Positions 25,285 through 33,736 of a stretch of DNA of 64,000 nucleotides are shown here, piece by piece. The DNA comes from Chloroflexota bacterium. Its GTDB lineage: Bacteria > Chloroflexota > Limnocylindria > Limnocylindrales > CSP1-4. The stretch lies in NCBI GenBank assembly GCA_019637815.1, contig JAHBUZ010000006.1, positions 62,001 to 126,000 of the forward strand, given 5' to 3'. How positions within the stretch are numbered: the first letter of the stretch is position 1; each line of letters begins with the position of its first letter. The position numbers were made by a program, and so were the translations under genes. The notes beneath the pieces were generated by a model. The model made no database searches, had not been told where the DNA came from, and saw nothing but the letters and a program-made list of their open reading frames with translations.

Positions 25285-26544
25285 TCAGGCGGGGTCGCCG
25301 ATCTCCCGCGCGAGCTCGGCGGCGATGCGCTCGACGATGCCCACCACCAGCGCGTTGCCCATCATGAACGCGCGGCGGCCCTCGGGCATGCCGGTGTCGG
25401 TCCAGTCGTCCGGGAAGCCGTTGAGACGCTCCAGCTCGCGGGGGGTCAGGCGGCGGTATCGGCCATCCCCGGTCGCCACGAGGTGCTTGAAGCGGGACGG
25501 CGTCGGACCGCCCTCGGCCGTGAGGATGGTGCGTGATGGACCGTCGACCGGATCGGGGAAGGGGATGGCGCCCTCGACGTACTCGTAGGGCGTGCCGCTG
25601 CCCTTGTGGATGCGCTGCTCGCGCTTGGCACCCTTCAGGTAGCGCCACGATCCGAGCTGGGTATCCGGCACCAGGTAGTCCTCCGGCACGTCCTCGATCG
25701 GCTCGAGGATGTCCCCGAGTGTCGTCCGTGGCCCGTCCCAGGTTGGCGCCAGGTCGACCGTCCAGACCCGTCGATGGGACATGTAGCCGGCGTTCCGGAA
25801 GGGCGACTCACCGCGTCGCGCCCCGAACGACTCGGAGACCTCCGCGGGGTCGCCGTCGATGACGAACGACTCGAACAGCTGGCCCAGCTGCGTGTCGACC
25901 ACCGGCAGGGCCCGGCCCAGGGTGCCCCGATGGAGGACCTCCTGCGCGTCACGCGGCTCCGGGCCCGCGAGCCGGGCGACGATGTAGACGCGGCGCCGCT
26001 TCTGGGGGAAGCCGTAGTCCGCCGCGTTGACGACCCGCCACTCCACCTCGTAGCCGAGGTTCGCGAGGGTCACGAGCATCACCGCGAAGTCGCGACCGCG
26101 CTGGCCCGCGGGTGACTTGAGCAGCCGATCCACGTTCTCCAGGAACAGGAACGGCGGCCGCTTCATGGTCACGAGGCGATGGATCTGCCACCACAGGACG
26201 CCCTTGCGGCCCTCCAGCCCCAGCGCCTGGTTGAGCGTCCGGGCCACGGAGTAGTCCTGACAAGGGAATCCGCCCACGAGCACGTCATGGTCCGGGATCT
26301 CGACGCGGCCCGCCTCCGCGGCGTCCATGACCCGCTCGAGGTCCTCGTTGACGTGGGACGGCGACTCGCCGAACCGCGCCACGTAGCAGTCGAACGCGTG
26401 CTGCTTCCGAGTAGAGGGCTCCCACTGGTTCGCCCAGACCGTGCGGAAGCCGTGTGGTTCCATGCCCAGCCGAAAGCCACCCACCCCGGCGAACAGCTCG
26501 ACGACACGCGGGCCGGTCCCCTTCGGGCGGCTCACCCGCGACAC
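25285..26544 (-). CDS. C5-cytosine DNA methyltransferase
   Basis: 419 residues with all main C5-MTase motifs: I VELFAGVGGFRLGM (15-28), IV GGFPCQDYS with catalytic C95, VI ENVDRLL (E136), VIII QKRRRVYIVA (181-190), and X near the C-terminus (MMGNALVVGIVERIA). The target-recognition region lies at about 195-370. No restriction endonuclease or Vsr gene is adjacent, so it appears to be an orphan methylase for regulation or protection. Start is a GTG at 26544; another in-frame GTG nine bases on is possible. Confidence 0.95.
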   Translation of the reverse strand: MSRVSRPKGTGPRVVELFAGVGGFRLGMEPHGFRTVWANQWEPSTRKQHAFDCYVARFGESPSHVNEDLERVMDAAEAGRVEIPDHDVLVGGFPCQDYSVARTLNQALGLEGRKGVLWWQIHRLVTMKRPPFLFLENVDRLLKSPAGQRGRDFAVMLVTLANLGYEVEWRVVNAADYGFPQKRRRVYIVARLAGPEPRDAQEVLHRGTLGRALPVVDTQLGQLFESFVIDGDPAEVSESFGARRGESPFRNAGYMSHRRVWTVDLAPTWDGPRTTLGDILEPIEDVPEDYLVPDTQLGSWRYLKGAKREQRIHKGSGTPYEYVEGAIPFPDPVDGPSRTILTAEGGPTPSRFKHLVATGDGRYRRLTPRELERLNGFPDDWTDTGMPEGRRAFMMGNALVVGIVERIAAELAREIGDPA

Positions 26545-26683
26545 GGATGGGAGGTCACGGACGGGTCAGGTGCCCATCGCGCCGGCTCATGAGGGCAGGT
26601 CCGGGCACGAGGGTGGTCCGCATGGCTGTGAAGCCTACAGGTGAGCATGCGGCCGCGCCGGGACACCGGGCCGCGTCCCTGCG

Positions 26684-27127
26684 TCAGGGGTCGAGCACGA
26701 GGTGCTGCCAGCGGAGCCCGTGTGGCTCGAACCGGCGGAAGCCGGCGTCTCGGGTCACCCAGGTGGCCCCCTCGGCGATGGCGAGCGCAGCGTGTTGCGC
26801 GTCGCTCACATCCGCTCCGGTGACACCCGTGGCCCGACACAGACGAGCCACGTCATCCAGGTGCCCTGGTCCGGGGCCGACGAGCCGGCAGCGTGGATGG
26901 GCGGCGAGCGCTTCCATCGCTGCCAGCGCTGTCGACATCGGCGTGGGGTTGGCCTGGATCCGCCCGTTCGTCACGACACGTACGAAACCGATCGCAGCGA
27001 GGACGCTCAGCGCGATCGTCTCCTGGCCGTCCAGTCGGTCCTCGAGCCATGTGCGGTACGCGGCATGCGCAGGGGCCGCAGGCTTATGCGCGTACACGAG
27101 GATGTTCACGTCGAGCATCAGGGTCAT
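26684..27127 (-). CDS. vapC: VapC-family PIN-domain toxin
   Basis: 147 residues, PIN ribonuclease fold. Acidic metal ligands: D6 in LMLDVNILVYA, then the C-terminal VTGADVSDAQHAALAIAEGATWVTRDAGF with two or three aspartates. IGFVRVVTNGRI is typical of the VapC subgroup with LRVVTNPR. Toxins of this family cleave tRNA or rRNA and are neutralised by VapB. Its ATG overlaps the antitoxin stop (ATGA), the normal toxin-antitoxin arrangement. Confidence 0.93.
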   Translation of the reverse strand: MTLMLDVNILVYAHKPAAPAHAAYRTWLEDRLDGQETIALSVLAAIGFVRVVTNGRIQANPTPMSTALAAMEALAAHPRCRLVGPGPGHLDDVARLCRATGVTGADVSDAQHAALAIAEGATWVTRDAGFRRFEPHGLRWQHLVLDP

Positions 27128-27366
27128 CGCAGGGAATCGAGGTCGTCCTGGGACTCCATCTCCTTGATGTCCTCGGGCGTGAGATGGAACGGCTCGTCGG
27201 GGTCCCCGTAGGTGATCATCCGGAATGGCGGGACCGGTTCGGTGACGGGTCGGAACGCCTCGCGGAGTGCCTCGTTGACGACCTCGCTGAGGGTGCTGCC
27301 GGTGTCGGCGGCTCGCCGCTTGGCCTGCCGGACCAGGCGGTCATCGAGGATGAGGGTCGTGCGCAT
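27124..27366 (-). CDS. vapB: VapB-family antitoxin
   Basis: 80 residues from the ATG at 27366 (MRTTLILDDRLVRQAKRRAA), a ribbon-helix-helix DNA-binding N-terminus (about 1-45, including TGSTLSEVVNEALREAF). The acidic C-terminus (TPEDIKEMESQDDLDSLR) would wrap the toxin. An upstream in-frame ATG at 27390 is rejected because it lies within the operator palindrome. Confidence 0.9.
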   Translation of the reverse strand: MRTTLILDDRLVRQAKRRAADTGSTLSEVVNEALREAFRPVTEPVPPFRMITYGDPDEPFHLTPEDIKEMESQDDLDSLR

Positions 27367-27380
27367 GGCGCCGAGCATAC

Positions 27381-27392
27381 ATGTGCGCACAT
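27381..27392. promoter_or_regulatory. vapBC operator palindrome
   Basis: ATGTGCGCACAT is a perfect 12-bp palindrome 14 bases upstream of the vapB start. VapBC complexes typically bind such palindromes to repress their own promoter. Confidence 0.65.
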
Positions 27393-27435
27393 CGGTGTGT
27401 CGATGCGTGGAGTGCGTGCTCCCGAGTGGTCGGCC

Positions 27436-27504
27436 ACCTACCCCAGCGGCTCGGCCACACCTACCCCCGCCGGTCGACCGTACCTACCCCCGCGGGAACT
27501 GGTC
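27436..27504. repeat. Three 23-bp direct repeats
   Basis: ACCTACCCC starts at 27436, 27459 and 27482, exactly 23 bp apart, with partly conserved sequence between copies. The last copy runs into the 3' end of the GalT-like gene. Role unknown. Confidence 0.5.
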
Positions 27505-28503
27505 CCAGTCGCGGGGGCCGTCGTCGCGCTGGCCACTCGCCGCTCGGCGCAGCTCCGCGACGGCCTCCTCGGGGCTCACGGGGTTGACGGGCAGCCCGGT
27601 CCCCAGCTCCAGCCCGCCGATCTGGCGCAGTCGGGGATGGATCTCCCAGTGCCAGTGGTACGTGTCGTCCACGCGCTCCCGGGTGGGCGCGGTGTGGAGC
27701 ACCAGGTTGTAGGGCGGCTGGTCGAGCACCTCCAGCTGACGCAGCACGCCCTGAAGCGCGTCCGCCGCCCCTGCCAGCTGCTCATCCGTGGCGCGGCCGA
27801 AGTCCGCCTCGTGATGTCGTGGCACCACCCACAGCTCGAACGGGGAGCGGCCCGCCCACGGCGCGAACGCAACGGTGGAGGCGTCCTCGTAGACCACGCG
27901 ATCGCGACGGGCGACCTCGTCGCGGACCAGGCGACACCACGGACAGATGCCTTCCCGGATGAGGTATCGGGCGGCTCCGCCCAGCTCCTCGCCGAGCCGA
28001 TGGGGGATCTGGGGCAGCTGGTAGAGGTCGATACACAGGTGGTCGGTGAAGGCGCCCGCCTGGCGACCGACGTTCTGGACGACCTGGACATAGTCGATGC
28101 CGGGGGTCTCCCGGGCCCGGGCCACCTCCGCGCGCGCGAGCGTCAGCATCCGGATGACGATGTCCCGGTCCGCGGAGGCGAGTCGACCGTGATGGCCCTT
28201 GGGTGCGGCGATGGTCGCCCACTCCCCGACATCGCCGAGCAGACCGAGCCCTGGATCGCGCTCCTCGTGGCCGGCTGCCGCCGCCTCTCGCTGTCCGCCA
28301 GCGATGGTGAAGGCCTGTGGCCGCAGCGCGCGTCGGAAGACACCCTCCGGCGGTGCCACGTCACAGTTCTGGCAGTGGCCACGCGTGTTGACCTGTTCTG
28401 CCGCCTGCGCGAAGCGGCGATGGTCGTAGGCGCGTTCCACGACCACGGCGACCCACCAGCCGGTGATGTCGTCGCGCCGCAGCTCGAACAGGCCGCCGGA
28501 CAC
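27484..28503 (-). CDS. GalT-like protein of the HIT superfamily, altered active site
   Basis: 339 residues with the two-domain fold of galactose-1-phosphate uridylyltransferase. Recognisable: HCQNC (43-47) and CPWC (about 182-185) zinc pairs, IDYVQVVQNVGRQAGA, PFELWVVPRHHEADFG, and the C-terminal YHWHWEIHPRLRQIGGLELGTGLPVNPV. The catalytic HPH-x-Q segment, expected after GAGA at about residue 155, reads TDHLCIDL, so the nucleophilic histidine is replaced by C157. It may be a related nucleotidyltransferase or hydrolase rather than true GalT. It lies 6 bases downstream of lipB. Confidence 0.8.
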   Translation of the reverse strand: MSGGLFELRRDDITGWWVAVVVERAYDHRRFAQAAEQVNTRGHCQNCDVAPPEGVFRRALRPQAFTIAGGQREAAAAGHEERDPGLGLLGDVGEWATIAAPKGHHGRLASADRDIVIRMLTLARAEVARARETPGIDYVQVVQNVGRQAGAFTDHLCIDLYQLPQIPHRLGEELGGAARYLIREGICPWCRLVRDEVARRDRVVYEDASTVAFAPWAGRSPFELWVVPRHHEADFGRATDEQLAGAADALQGVLRQLEVLDQPPYNLVLHTAPTRERVDDTYHWHWEIHPRLRQIGGLELGTGLPVNPVSPEEAVAELRRAASGQRDDGPRDWDQFPRG

Positions 28504-28509
28504 GGACGA

Positions 28510-29244
28510 TCAGGTCGCGCTGGCGGTGGTGGCCCGCGTGTCGCGAGGCTCGCGTGATGCTGCCGCAGCATCATCGAGGCGCCGTGCCAGGGCGTCCGCG
28601 AAGCGTCGGCCCGCGACCTCCACACCGCTCGTCGTGGGCATCGCGGCATCGCCGGTCCAGCCGAGCTCCTGGCCGATGGACGTGACCTCGATGCCCGTCA
28701 GCCCGCACGGCTCGATGAGCGCGAAGTCCGCGAGCCGGGTGGTGACGTTGAGCGCGATGCCGTGATAGGTCACGCCGCGCTCCACCCGCAGGCCCAGGGC
28801 ACCCAGCTTGCGCGGCGGACCCTCCCGACCCTCGGCGTCCACCCAGCAGCCGGGATACCCCTCGCGCCGCTCGGCGGGGACGCCGTAGCTCCTCGCGGTC
28901 TCCGTCATGGCCAGCTCGAGGGCACGCACGAACGGTCGCAGCAGCAAGCCGGCCTCCGCGAGCCGCACGATGGGATAGGCCACCAGCTGGCCGGGACCGT
29001 GGTAGGTCACCTCGCCGCCCCGCTCGACCTCGATGACCTCGATGCCTCGACTCGTGAGCTCCGACTCGCTCGCGAGCACGTTCGACCGGTCGGCATGGCG
29101 ACCGAGGGTGAGCACCGCGTCATGCTCCAGCAGCAGCAGCGTGTCGGGAGCCTCGCCCGCGGCACGTGCCGCCACCAGCGCATGCTGGCGCGCCCACGCC
29201 GTGCGGTAGTCGATGCGGCCGAGCCACTCCACGCGAAGCTCCAC
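28510..29244 (-). CDS. lipB: Octanoyl-[acyl-carrier-protein]:protein transferase LipB
   Basis: 244 residues from a GTG. LipB transfers octanoate from ACP to the lipoyl domains of 2-oxoacid dehydrogenases and GcvH, the first step of lipoate assembly. Signatures: EVERGGEVTYHGPGQLVAYPI, KLGALGLRVERGVTYHGIALNV with the catalytic lysine, and the catalytic cysteine in IEPCGLTGIEVTSIGQELG. No lipA is adjacent. The last 25 residues are an Ala/Arg/Thr tail beyond the usual end. Confidence 0.95.
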   Translation of the reverse strand: MELRVEWLGRIDYRTAWARQHALVAARAAGEAPDTLLLLEHDAVLTLGRHADRSNVLASESELTSRGIEVIEVERGGEVTYHGPGQLVAYPIVRLAEAGLLLRPFVRALELAMTETARSYGVPAERREGYPGCWVDAEGREGPPRKLGALGLRVERGVTYHGIALNVTTRLADFALIEPCGLTGIEVTSIGQELGWTGDAAMPTTSGVEVAGRRFADALARRLDDAAAASREPRDTRATTASAT

Positions 29245-29342
29245 GCGGCGACGATAGCAGGGGCGTCGGGCTGCGGCGTCGCGGGAGGTGTGCTCCTCGG
29301 CGCGCGCGACCGCTACCATCGCGGCACGGGAGGTGGTGTCGG

Positions 29343-30233
29343 ATGCAGGTCGGGTCGGTGCAGCTGGGCGGGCACGAGTGCCTCGCCATCGACGCGGGTG
29401 GTCCGCGGGTGGTGGCGACCATCGATGCGGGGCCACGCGTCCTGTCCCTGACGCTCCCGGATGGTACTGGTGACGGTCTGCTCCTCCTGACGCCCGACCT
29501 GACGCTCGATGTGCCGGGCCAGGGCACGTATCGACTGATCGGCGGCCATCGGCTGTGGGCCGCGCCGGAGGATCCGACCCGGACCTATCTCCCGGACGAT
29601 GTGCCGGTGGAGGTGGCCCAGGAGCCAGGCTCGGTCCGACTGTCCCATCCGGAGGCCGCGACCGGAATCCGCCGGACGATCGTGGTGACACCGACGCCGG
29701 ATTCGATCGTCCTCGATCACGAGCTGCGCAACGAGGGCACGGCACCGATCCGGACGGCGCCCTGGGCGATCACGATGTGCGCGCCCGATGGGGAGGCCTG
29801 GCTGCCGCGCTCCGAGGCGCCGCTCGACGCCGGTGGCTACCAGGCGAACGGCACGCTCGTGCTGTGGCCGTACACCCGGTTCTCGGACCCGCGTCTCGCG
29901 CTCGACGACCCCATCATCCGCGTCCTTGGTATCCCGGGATCGGAGGGCCGGGTCAAGGTGGGGCTCCAGGGCAGGGTCGGCTGGGGGGCCTATCGTCGCG
30001 CGGAGGCGCTGTTCGTCAAGCGCACGGCGTGGGTCGAAGGGGTGGCCTATCCCGATATGGACGCCTCGCTCCAGTGCTACAGCTGCGGCGACTTCGTCGA
30101 GGTCGAGACGCTGGGGCCCATGGTCGATCTGGCCCCGGGCGCAGCCGTGACCCATCGGGAGACGTGGTCGCTGCACCGCATCGACCCGGCAGCCTCCATG
30201 GCCGACGTGCTCGCGGCGGTCGGTCTCGCCTGA
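29343..30233 (+). CDS. Aldose-1-epimerase-like protein (DUF4380 type)
   Basis: 296 residues, beta-sandwich resembling galactose mutarotase. ATG at 29343 with GGGAGG upstream. Sequence landmarks: LIGGHRLWAAPEDPTRTYLPDDVPV, DHELRNEGTAPIRTAPWAITMCAPDG, LFVKRTAWVEGVAYPDMDASLQCYSCGDFVEVETLGPM, typical of the DUF4380 branch, whose members occur in sugar loci. Catalytic His/Glu positions of true mutarotases are not certain here. Divergent from lipB; the DUF2264 gene follows after 150 bases with its own operator. Confidence 0.8.
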   Translation: MQVGSVQLGGHECLAIDAGGPRVVATIDAGPRVLSLTLPDGTGDGLLLLTPDLTLDVPGQGTYRLIGGHRLWAAPEDPTRTYLPDDVPVEVAQEPGSVRLSHPEAATGIRRTIVVTPTPDSIVLDHELRNEGTAPIRTAPWAITMCAPDGEAWLPRSEAPLDAGGYQANGTLVLWPYTRFSDPRLALDDPIIRVLGIPGSEGRVKVGLQGRVGWGAYRRAEALFVKRTAWVEGVAYPDMDASLQCYSCGDFVEVETLGPMVDLAPGAAVTHRETWSLHRIDPAASMADVLAAVGLA

Positions 30234-30362
30234 CGCGCTGTCCGGTCCGTTCCGCGCCATATCTGCCGCGCCAGTCCACCCCGCCGGCGCGCCGTCCTCC
30301 GGACACGGCATCCGGCCGCGCGTCCGTCGCGTCGGACCATCGCATCGGCGAGAAAGCGAAGT

Positions 30363-30378
30363 CGTATGACGTATGATG
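30363..30378. promoter_or_regulatory. Regulon operator, site 1
   Basis: CGTATGACGTATGATG, 12 of 16 matches to the palindrome CATCATACGTATGATG shared with four other promoters in the window. The right half GTATGATG is perfect, and the flanking GCGAAGTCG matches seven of nine bases of the outer arm seen at 44948. Confidence 0.6.
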
Positions 30379-30383
30379 GATCG

Positions 30384-32675
30384 GTGAGCGACGCACACAG
30401 CGCCTGGCGGTCGGAGCCTGACCCGCGCACGCGCTGGGCCGCGCTCCTCGCACGGCTCACCGACGGCTTCGTCCGGGGCATCCCCGCGGATGGCTCGCCG
30501 GCCTGGTCCCGTCTGCCGGGCGCCGACCCCGAGGACCGCATCCCGGGCATGGAGGGGTTCGCGCGGATGGCGACCGCGTGGGCGGCCTGGCTCGCCGGCC
30601 CGAATCCGACCACGCTCACCCACGCGGGCCGGACGACCGACGTCCTGGACGTGCTCACCCGGGGCCTGCTCGATGCCACGACGCCCGGCGGCCCGTGGTG
30701 GTGGGGGGCCATCCGTGATCGTGACCAGCGCATCGTGGAGGCGGCCGGCGTCGCGTCCGCGCTGTGGATGGCACGCGATCGACTGGTACCGGCACTCGGC
30801 GAGCAGGGCACGCGCCAGGTGCTGACATGGCTCGGCCAGGTGCACGGCCGGGATGTCTACGCGGACAACTGGGTGCTGTTCCCGGTCGCGGTCGCGATCG
30901 TCGCTCGCGGCCTCGGCCAGGACGTGCCGGACGCGCTCATCGACCGGGGGGTCGACCGGATCCTCGCCTGGGATCGGGGCGATGGCTGGTATTCCGACGG
31001 CGACGGCCACGCCTTCGACCGATACACGGGGTGGGCGATCCACTGGCATCTGCTCGAGTGGGCACATCTCGATGGCGACCGGCGACCCGACGTCCGGGAT
31101 CGGGTGCTCGCCTCGGCACGGACGTGGCTGCGTGACCTGCCAGCGTGGGCAGCGGCCGACGGCGCCATCCCGCTCCTGGGTCGCTCGCTCGGCTATCGGT
31201 TCGCGACCGCCTCGCCGCTCGGGCTCGCGGCGGTCCTCGACGAGCTGCCCATCGATCCGGGGATGGCACGCGGCATCATCGACCGGAGCATCGGCTACCA
31301 CCTGGCGCACGATGCGCTCGACCCGGCCACGGACTGGTTCCGTATCGGCGTCTGGGGGCAGCGACCGGAGGTCGTGGAGCGATACATGTCCGCGGGCGCA
31401 TCGGCGTGGGCGGTCAAGGCCTTCCTGCCGCTCGCGCTCGGGCCCGGGCATCCGTTCTGGACGACACCCGACCCGGGGCTGCCAGGCACCAGGACCGATC
31501 CGGCTGCTGGACCCGGGGTCGACCTGCCGTTGCAGGGTCCCGGCTATCTGGTGGGTCGTCGCCCGCTCGATGGCGGTGTCTGGGTCGCGTCCGCGCTGAT
31601 GGACCACCCGGACGACATCCCCGGACACGACTATCGCCCGACCTATGGCAAGTGGCTGTATCACACGGACTTCCCGCTCACCGAGGCCGCTGCGGACGGG
31701 CGTCCTGGCCCGGATGGTGCCGTGGTGCTCGAGGGTCCCGCCGGCGGCATCGGGCATCGCGACCTGGTGGCCGAGGGTGGCGTTGGCGCGGACTGGACGT
31801 GGACGCGCCACCCGCTCCATGTCGATGGCGTGTCCCACGCCCTGACCACGGTCTCGATCCGCATCAGCGACATCTGGGTGCGCGCCACGGGCGTGCGCGC
31901 CGCTGGTCCGGTGCGTGCCACGGTGGGTGCGCTGCCACTCGCGGTCGAGGACGCAGCCACCATCCGGCGCACCGTCGACGATGCCATGGGGACCGCTTCC
32001 GCGACCGATGGCACGCGCTGGGTGGCCATCCGGGCGCTCCACGGCTTCCATCGGGTCGTCGGGTCGGGGCCTGCGCGGGGTGGGGCGGATCGCAACCTCG
32101 TGGCGGCGCACAGTGAGCAGCCGACGCTCGTCGCCGACCTGCTGGCCGGCACGCACCTGCTCGTCCATGCGGACGTGGCACGGTGTCGGGACGAGGACCC
32201 GAGTGACACGCTCGGCGGCATCGAGGTCGCCGAGGTGGCCACCGAGCAGGTCGCCCTCGCGTTGCCCTCCGGCGAGCAGGCATGGCTCGCGGTGGGCATC
32301 GAGCCACCGACGCGTGTCGAGCTGGCGGGCTGGGTCGCCCACGGCCCGGCACTGCGGGCGCTGCGTATCGGGCCGGCGGATGCCTGGTTCGCGGGTGAGT
32401 CGATCCATCACATCGATGGCGTGGTCCGGCTCGATGCACCCGGTCCGCTCGAGGTCCGTCGGCTGCCGGATGGCGGGGTGCTCGTCTCGACGCAGGAGGC
32501 GCTCGTCCTGGACCCGGCATGGGCGGGTCCCCAGCGCACGATCGCGGTCCACGAGGATGGTCACTGGGTCGATGTCGGGCCGCTCGAGACGCCCGGAGAG
32601 GTCGACCCGGATCTCCTGGTCCGCCTCCAGGCACGGACCGGCCATCGGCTGGTCTGGCTGTGGCTCCGACCGTGA
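30384..32675 (+). CDS. DUF2264 family protein
   Basis: 763 residues from GTG 30384. An in-frame ATG at 30366 lies inside the operator, so the GTG is preferred. The N-terminal half is a typical DUF2264 alpha-toroid: ALLARLTDGFVRGIP, GGPWWWGAIRDRDQRIVEAAGVASALW, YADNWVLFPVAVAIV, YSDGDGHAFDRYTGWAIHWHLLEW. The C-terminal half is beta-rich. No signal peptide. DUF2264 proteins often occur in polysaccharide loci beside glycosidases and lyases; activity is unestablished. First gene of a four-gene operon with a deacetylase, a sugar dehydrogenase and a DapA-type lyase. Confidence 0.88.
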   Translation: MSDAHSAWRSEPDPRTRWAALLARLTDGFVRGIPADGSPAWSRLPGADPEDRIPGMEGFARMATAWAAWLAGPNPTTLTHAGRTTDVLDVLTRGLLDATTPGGPWWWGAIRDRDQRIVEAAGVASALWMARDRLVPALGEQGTRQVLTWLGQVHGRDVYADNWVLFPVAVAIVARGLGQDVPDALIDRGVDRILAWDRGDGWYSDGDGHAFDRYTGWAIHWHLLEWAHLDGDRRPDVRDRVLASARTWLRDLPAWAAADGAIPLLGRSLGYRFATASPLGLAAVLDELPIDPGMARGIIDRSIGYHLAHDALDPATDWFRIGVWGQRPEVVERYMSAGASAWAVKAFLPLALGPGHPFWTTPDPGLPGTRTDPAAGPGVDLPLQGPGYLVGRRPLDGGVWVASALMDHPDDIPGHDYRPTYGKWLYHTDFPLTEAAADGRPGPDGAVVLEGPAGGIGHRDLVAEGGVGADWTWTRHPLHVDGVSHALTTVSIRISDIWVRATGVRAAGPVRATVGALPLAVEDAATIRRTVDDAMGTASATDGTRWVAIRALHGFHRVVGSGPARGGADRNLVAAHSEQPTLVADLLAGTHLLVHADVARCRDEDPSDTLGGIEVAEVATEQVALALPSGEQAWLAVGIEPPTRVELAGWVAHGPALRALRIGPADAWFAGESIHHIDGVVRLDAPGPLEVRRLPDGGVLVSTQEALVLDPAWAGPQRTIAVHEDGHWVDVGPLETPGEVDPDLLVRLQARTGHRLVWLWLRP

Positions 32676-33736
32676 GCGTGCACGCGGCCGTTCCGTCGAT
32701 CGGTCCGGAGGACACCGTCGAGCTGCCCTCGGGTGTGGCGGTGCTCATGTACCACTACGTGCGCCCGGACGATGCGCCGTGTCGCGTGGGCGCCGGTCGC
32801 GTGGACCTGCCGACCTTCGCGTCGCAGCTCGATGACCTGGCGCGACGGCGGACGGTCGTGGGTTGGCCCGAGGTGGCGGCGGCGATCGACGGACGTGCGA
32901 CCCTGCCCGATGACGCGGTGCTGCTGACCTTCGACGATGGCCATGACGATCACCATCGATATGTCCTGCCGATGCTCGCCGAGCGCGGGCTGACCGGCGT
33001 GTTCTTCGTGATGGCCCGCGATGCCCGGGAGGGGCTGACGGTGGCGCATCGGATCCACGTGGTGCTCGGGACCATGGGGCCGGCCGAGCTGCGGGCGCGG
33101 CTGCTGGACGAGCTCGATATCGATGCGCGGGCGCGGTTCCTGGCGGCTGAGACAGCGCACGGCCACGCCTTCGATGACGAGGTCGATGACCTCAAGTGGG
33201 TCCTCCAGCGTGACTCCATCGACGACGTCGGGCCGATGCTGTCCCGGCTGGTGGAGGAGCTCGCCGGGCCCGAGATCGAGGTGGCCGAGGCGCTCCATCT
33301 CGATGCCCGACAGACCCGCGAGCTGCACGCGGCGGGTATGACGCTGGGCGGGCACACCCATGGCCATCGCTGGCTGGACCACGTGAGCGTCGCTGACGCA
33401 CGGGCCGAGATCGGCGCGTCCGTGGCTCAGCTCTCGGCGCTGGCGCCGGGCGGTGCCTGGCCCTTCGCCTACCCGTATGGTGCACCGCCCGCCGACCCCG
33501 GCGCACTGCTCCGACCGGCCGGGTTCCGCGCCGCGTTCGTGGCGACCGGTCGCAGCCGCACGGACCGCTGGCGCCTGGGCCGGGTGGATGCCGAGACGCT
33601 CGGCCCACGGCCGTCAGAGCGGGCACGCCCGGCGGACGTGGCACGCCCGATGAGCGCGGCACACCCCGCGGACGCCGCACGCGCGGCGGATGCGGCTCGC
33701 CCCCGGGACGCCGCACGCCCCGCGGACGCCCGATGA
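32672..33736 (+). CDS. Polysaccharide deacetylase (CE4 family)
   Basis: 354 residues from a GTG overlapping the DUF2264 stop (GTGA). NodB-homology domain: VLMYHYVRP, the metal aspartates in LLTFDDGHDDHHRYVLP, LTGVFFVMA, GGHTHGHRWLDH with the zinc histidines, and FAYPYG. These enzymes remove N- or O-acetyl groups from glycans. No signal peptide is seen, so it may act on imported oligosaccharides. The last 40 residues are an Ala/Arg/Pro/Asp tail (RPADVARPMSAAHPADAARA) made by an 18-bp tandem DNA repeat. Confidence 0.9.
   Translation: MSVHAAVPSIGPEDTVELPSGVAVLMYHYVRPDDAPCRVGAGRVDLPTFASQLDDLARRRTVVGWPEVAAAIDGRATLPDDAVLLTFDDGHDDHHRYVLPMLAERGLTGVFFVMARDAREGLTVAHRIHVVLGTMGPAELRARLLDELDIDARARFLAAETAHGHAFDDEVDDLKWVLQRDSIDDVGPMLSRLVEELAGPEIEVAEALHLDARQTRELHAAGMTLGGHTHGHRWLDHVSVADARAEIGASVAQLSALAPGGAWPFAYPYGAPPADPGALLRPAGFRAAFVATGRSRTDRWRLGRVDAETLGPRPSERARPADVARPMSAAHPADAARAADAARPRDAARPADAR
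33626..33733. repeat. Imperfect 18-bp tandem repeats in the deacetylase 3' end
   Basis: About six units resembling GCCGCACGCCCCGCGGAC, encoding six-residue steps of the AARPAD type. Related 18-bp units lie at 21.0 kb and 49.0 kb. The repeat extends the protein past its folded domain. Confidence 0.6.

Noticed and set aside
27436..27504. CRISPR-like array with 23-bp spacing
   Set aside because: Only 9 bases are strictly conserved, three copies, and no cas genes anywhere in the window.
27481..27520. Insertion-sequence end near the vapBC-GalT junction
   Set aside because: No terminal inverted repeats or transposase fragment could be found.
29313..32645. 1110-aa minus-strand ORF
   Set aside because: Shadow of the mutarotase-like and DUF2264 genes; no motif, ribosome site or domain.
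33626..33733. CRISPR-like array
   Set aside because: The units are adjacent without unique spacers and are translated in frame.
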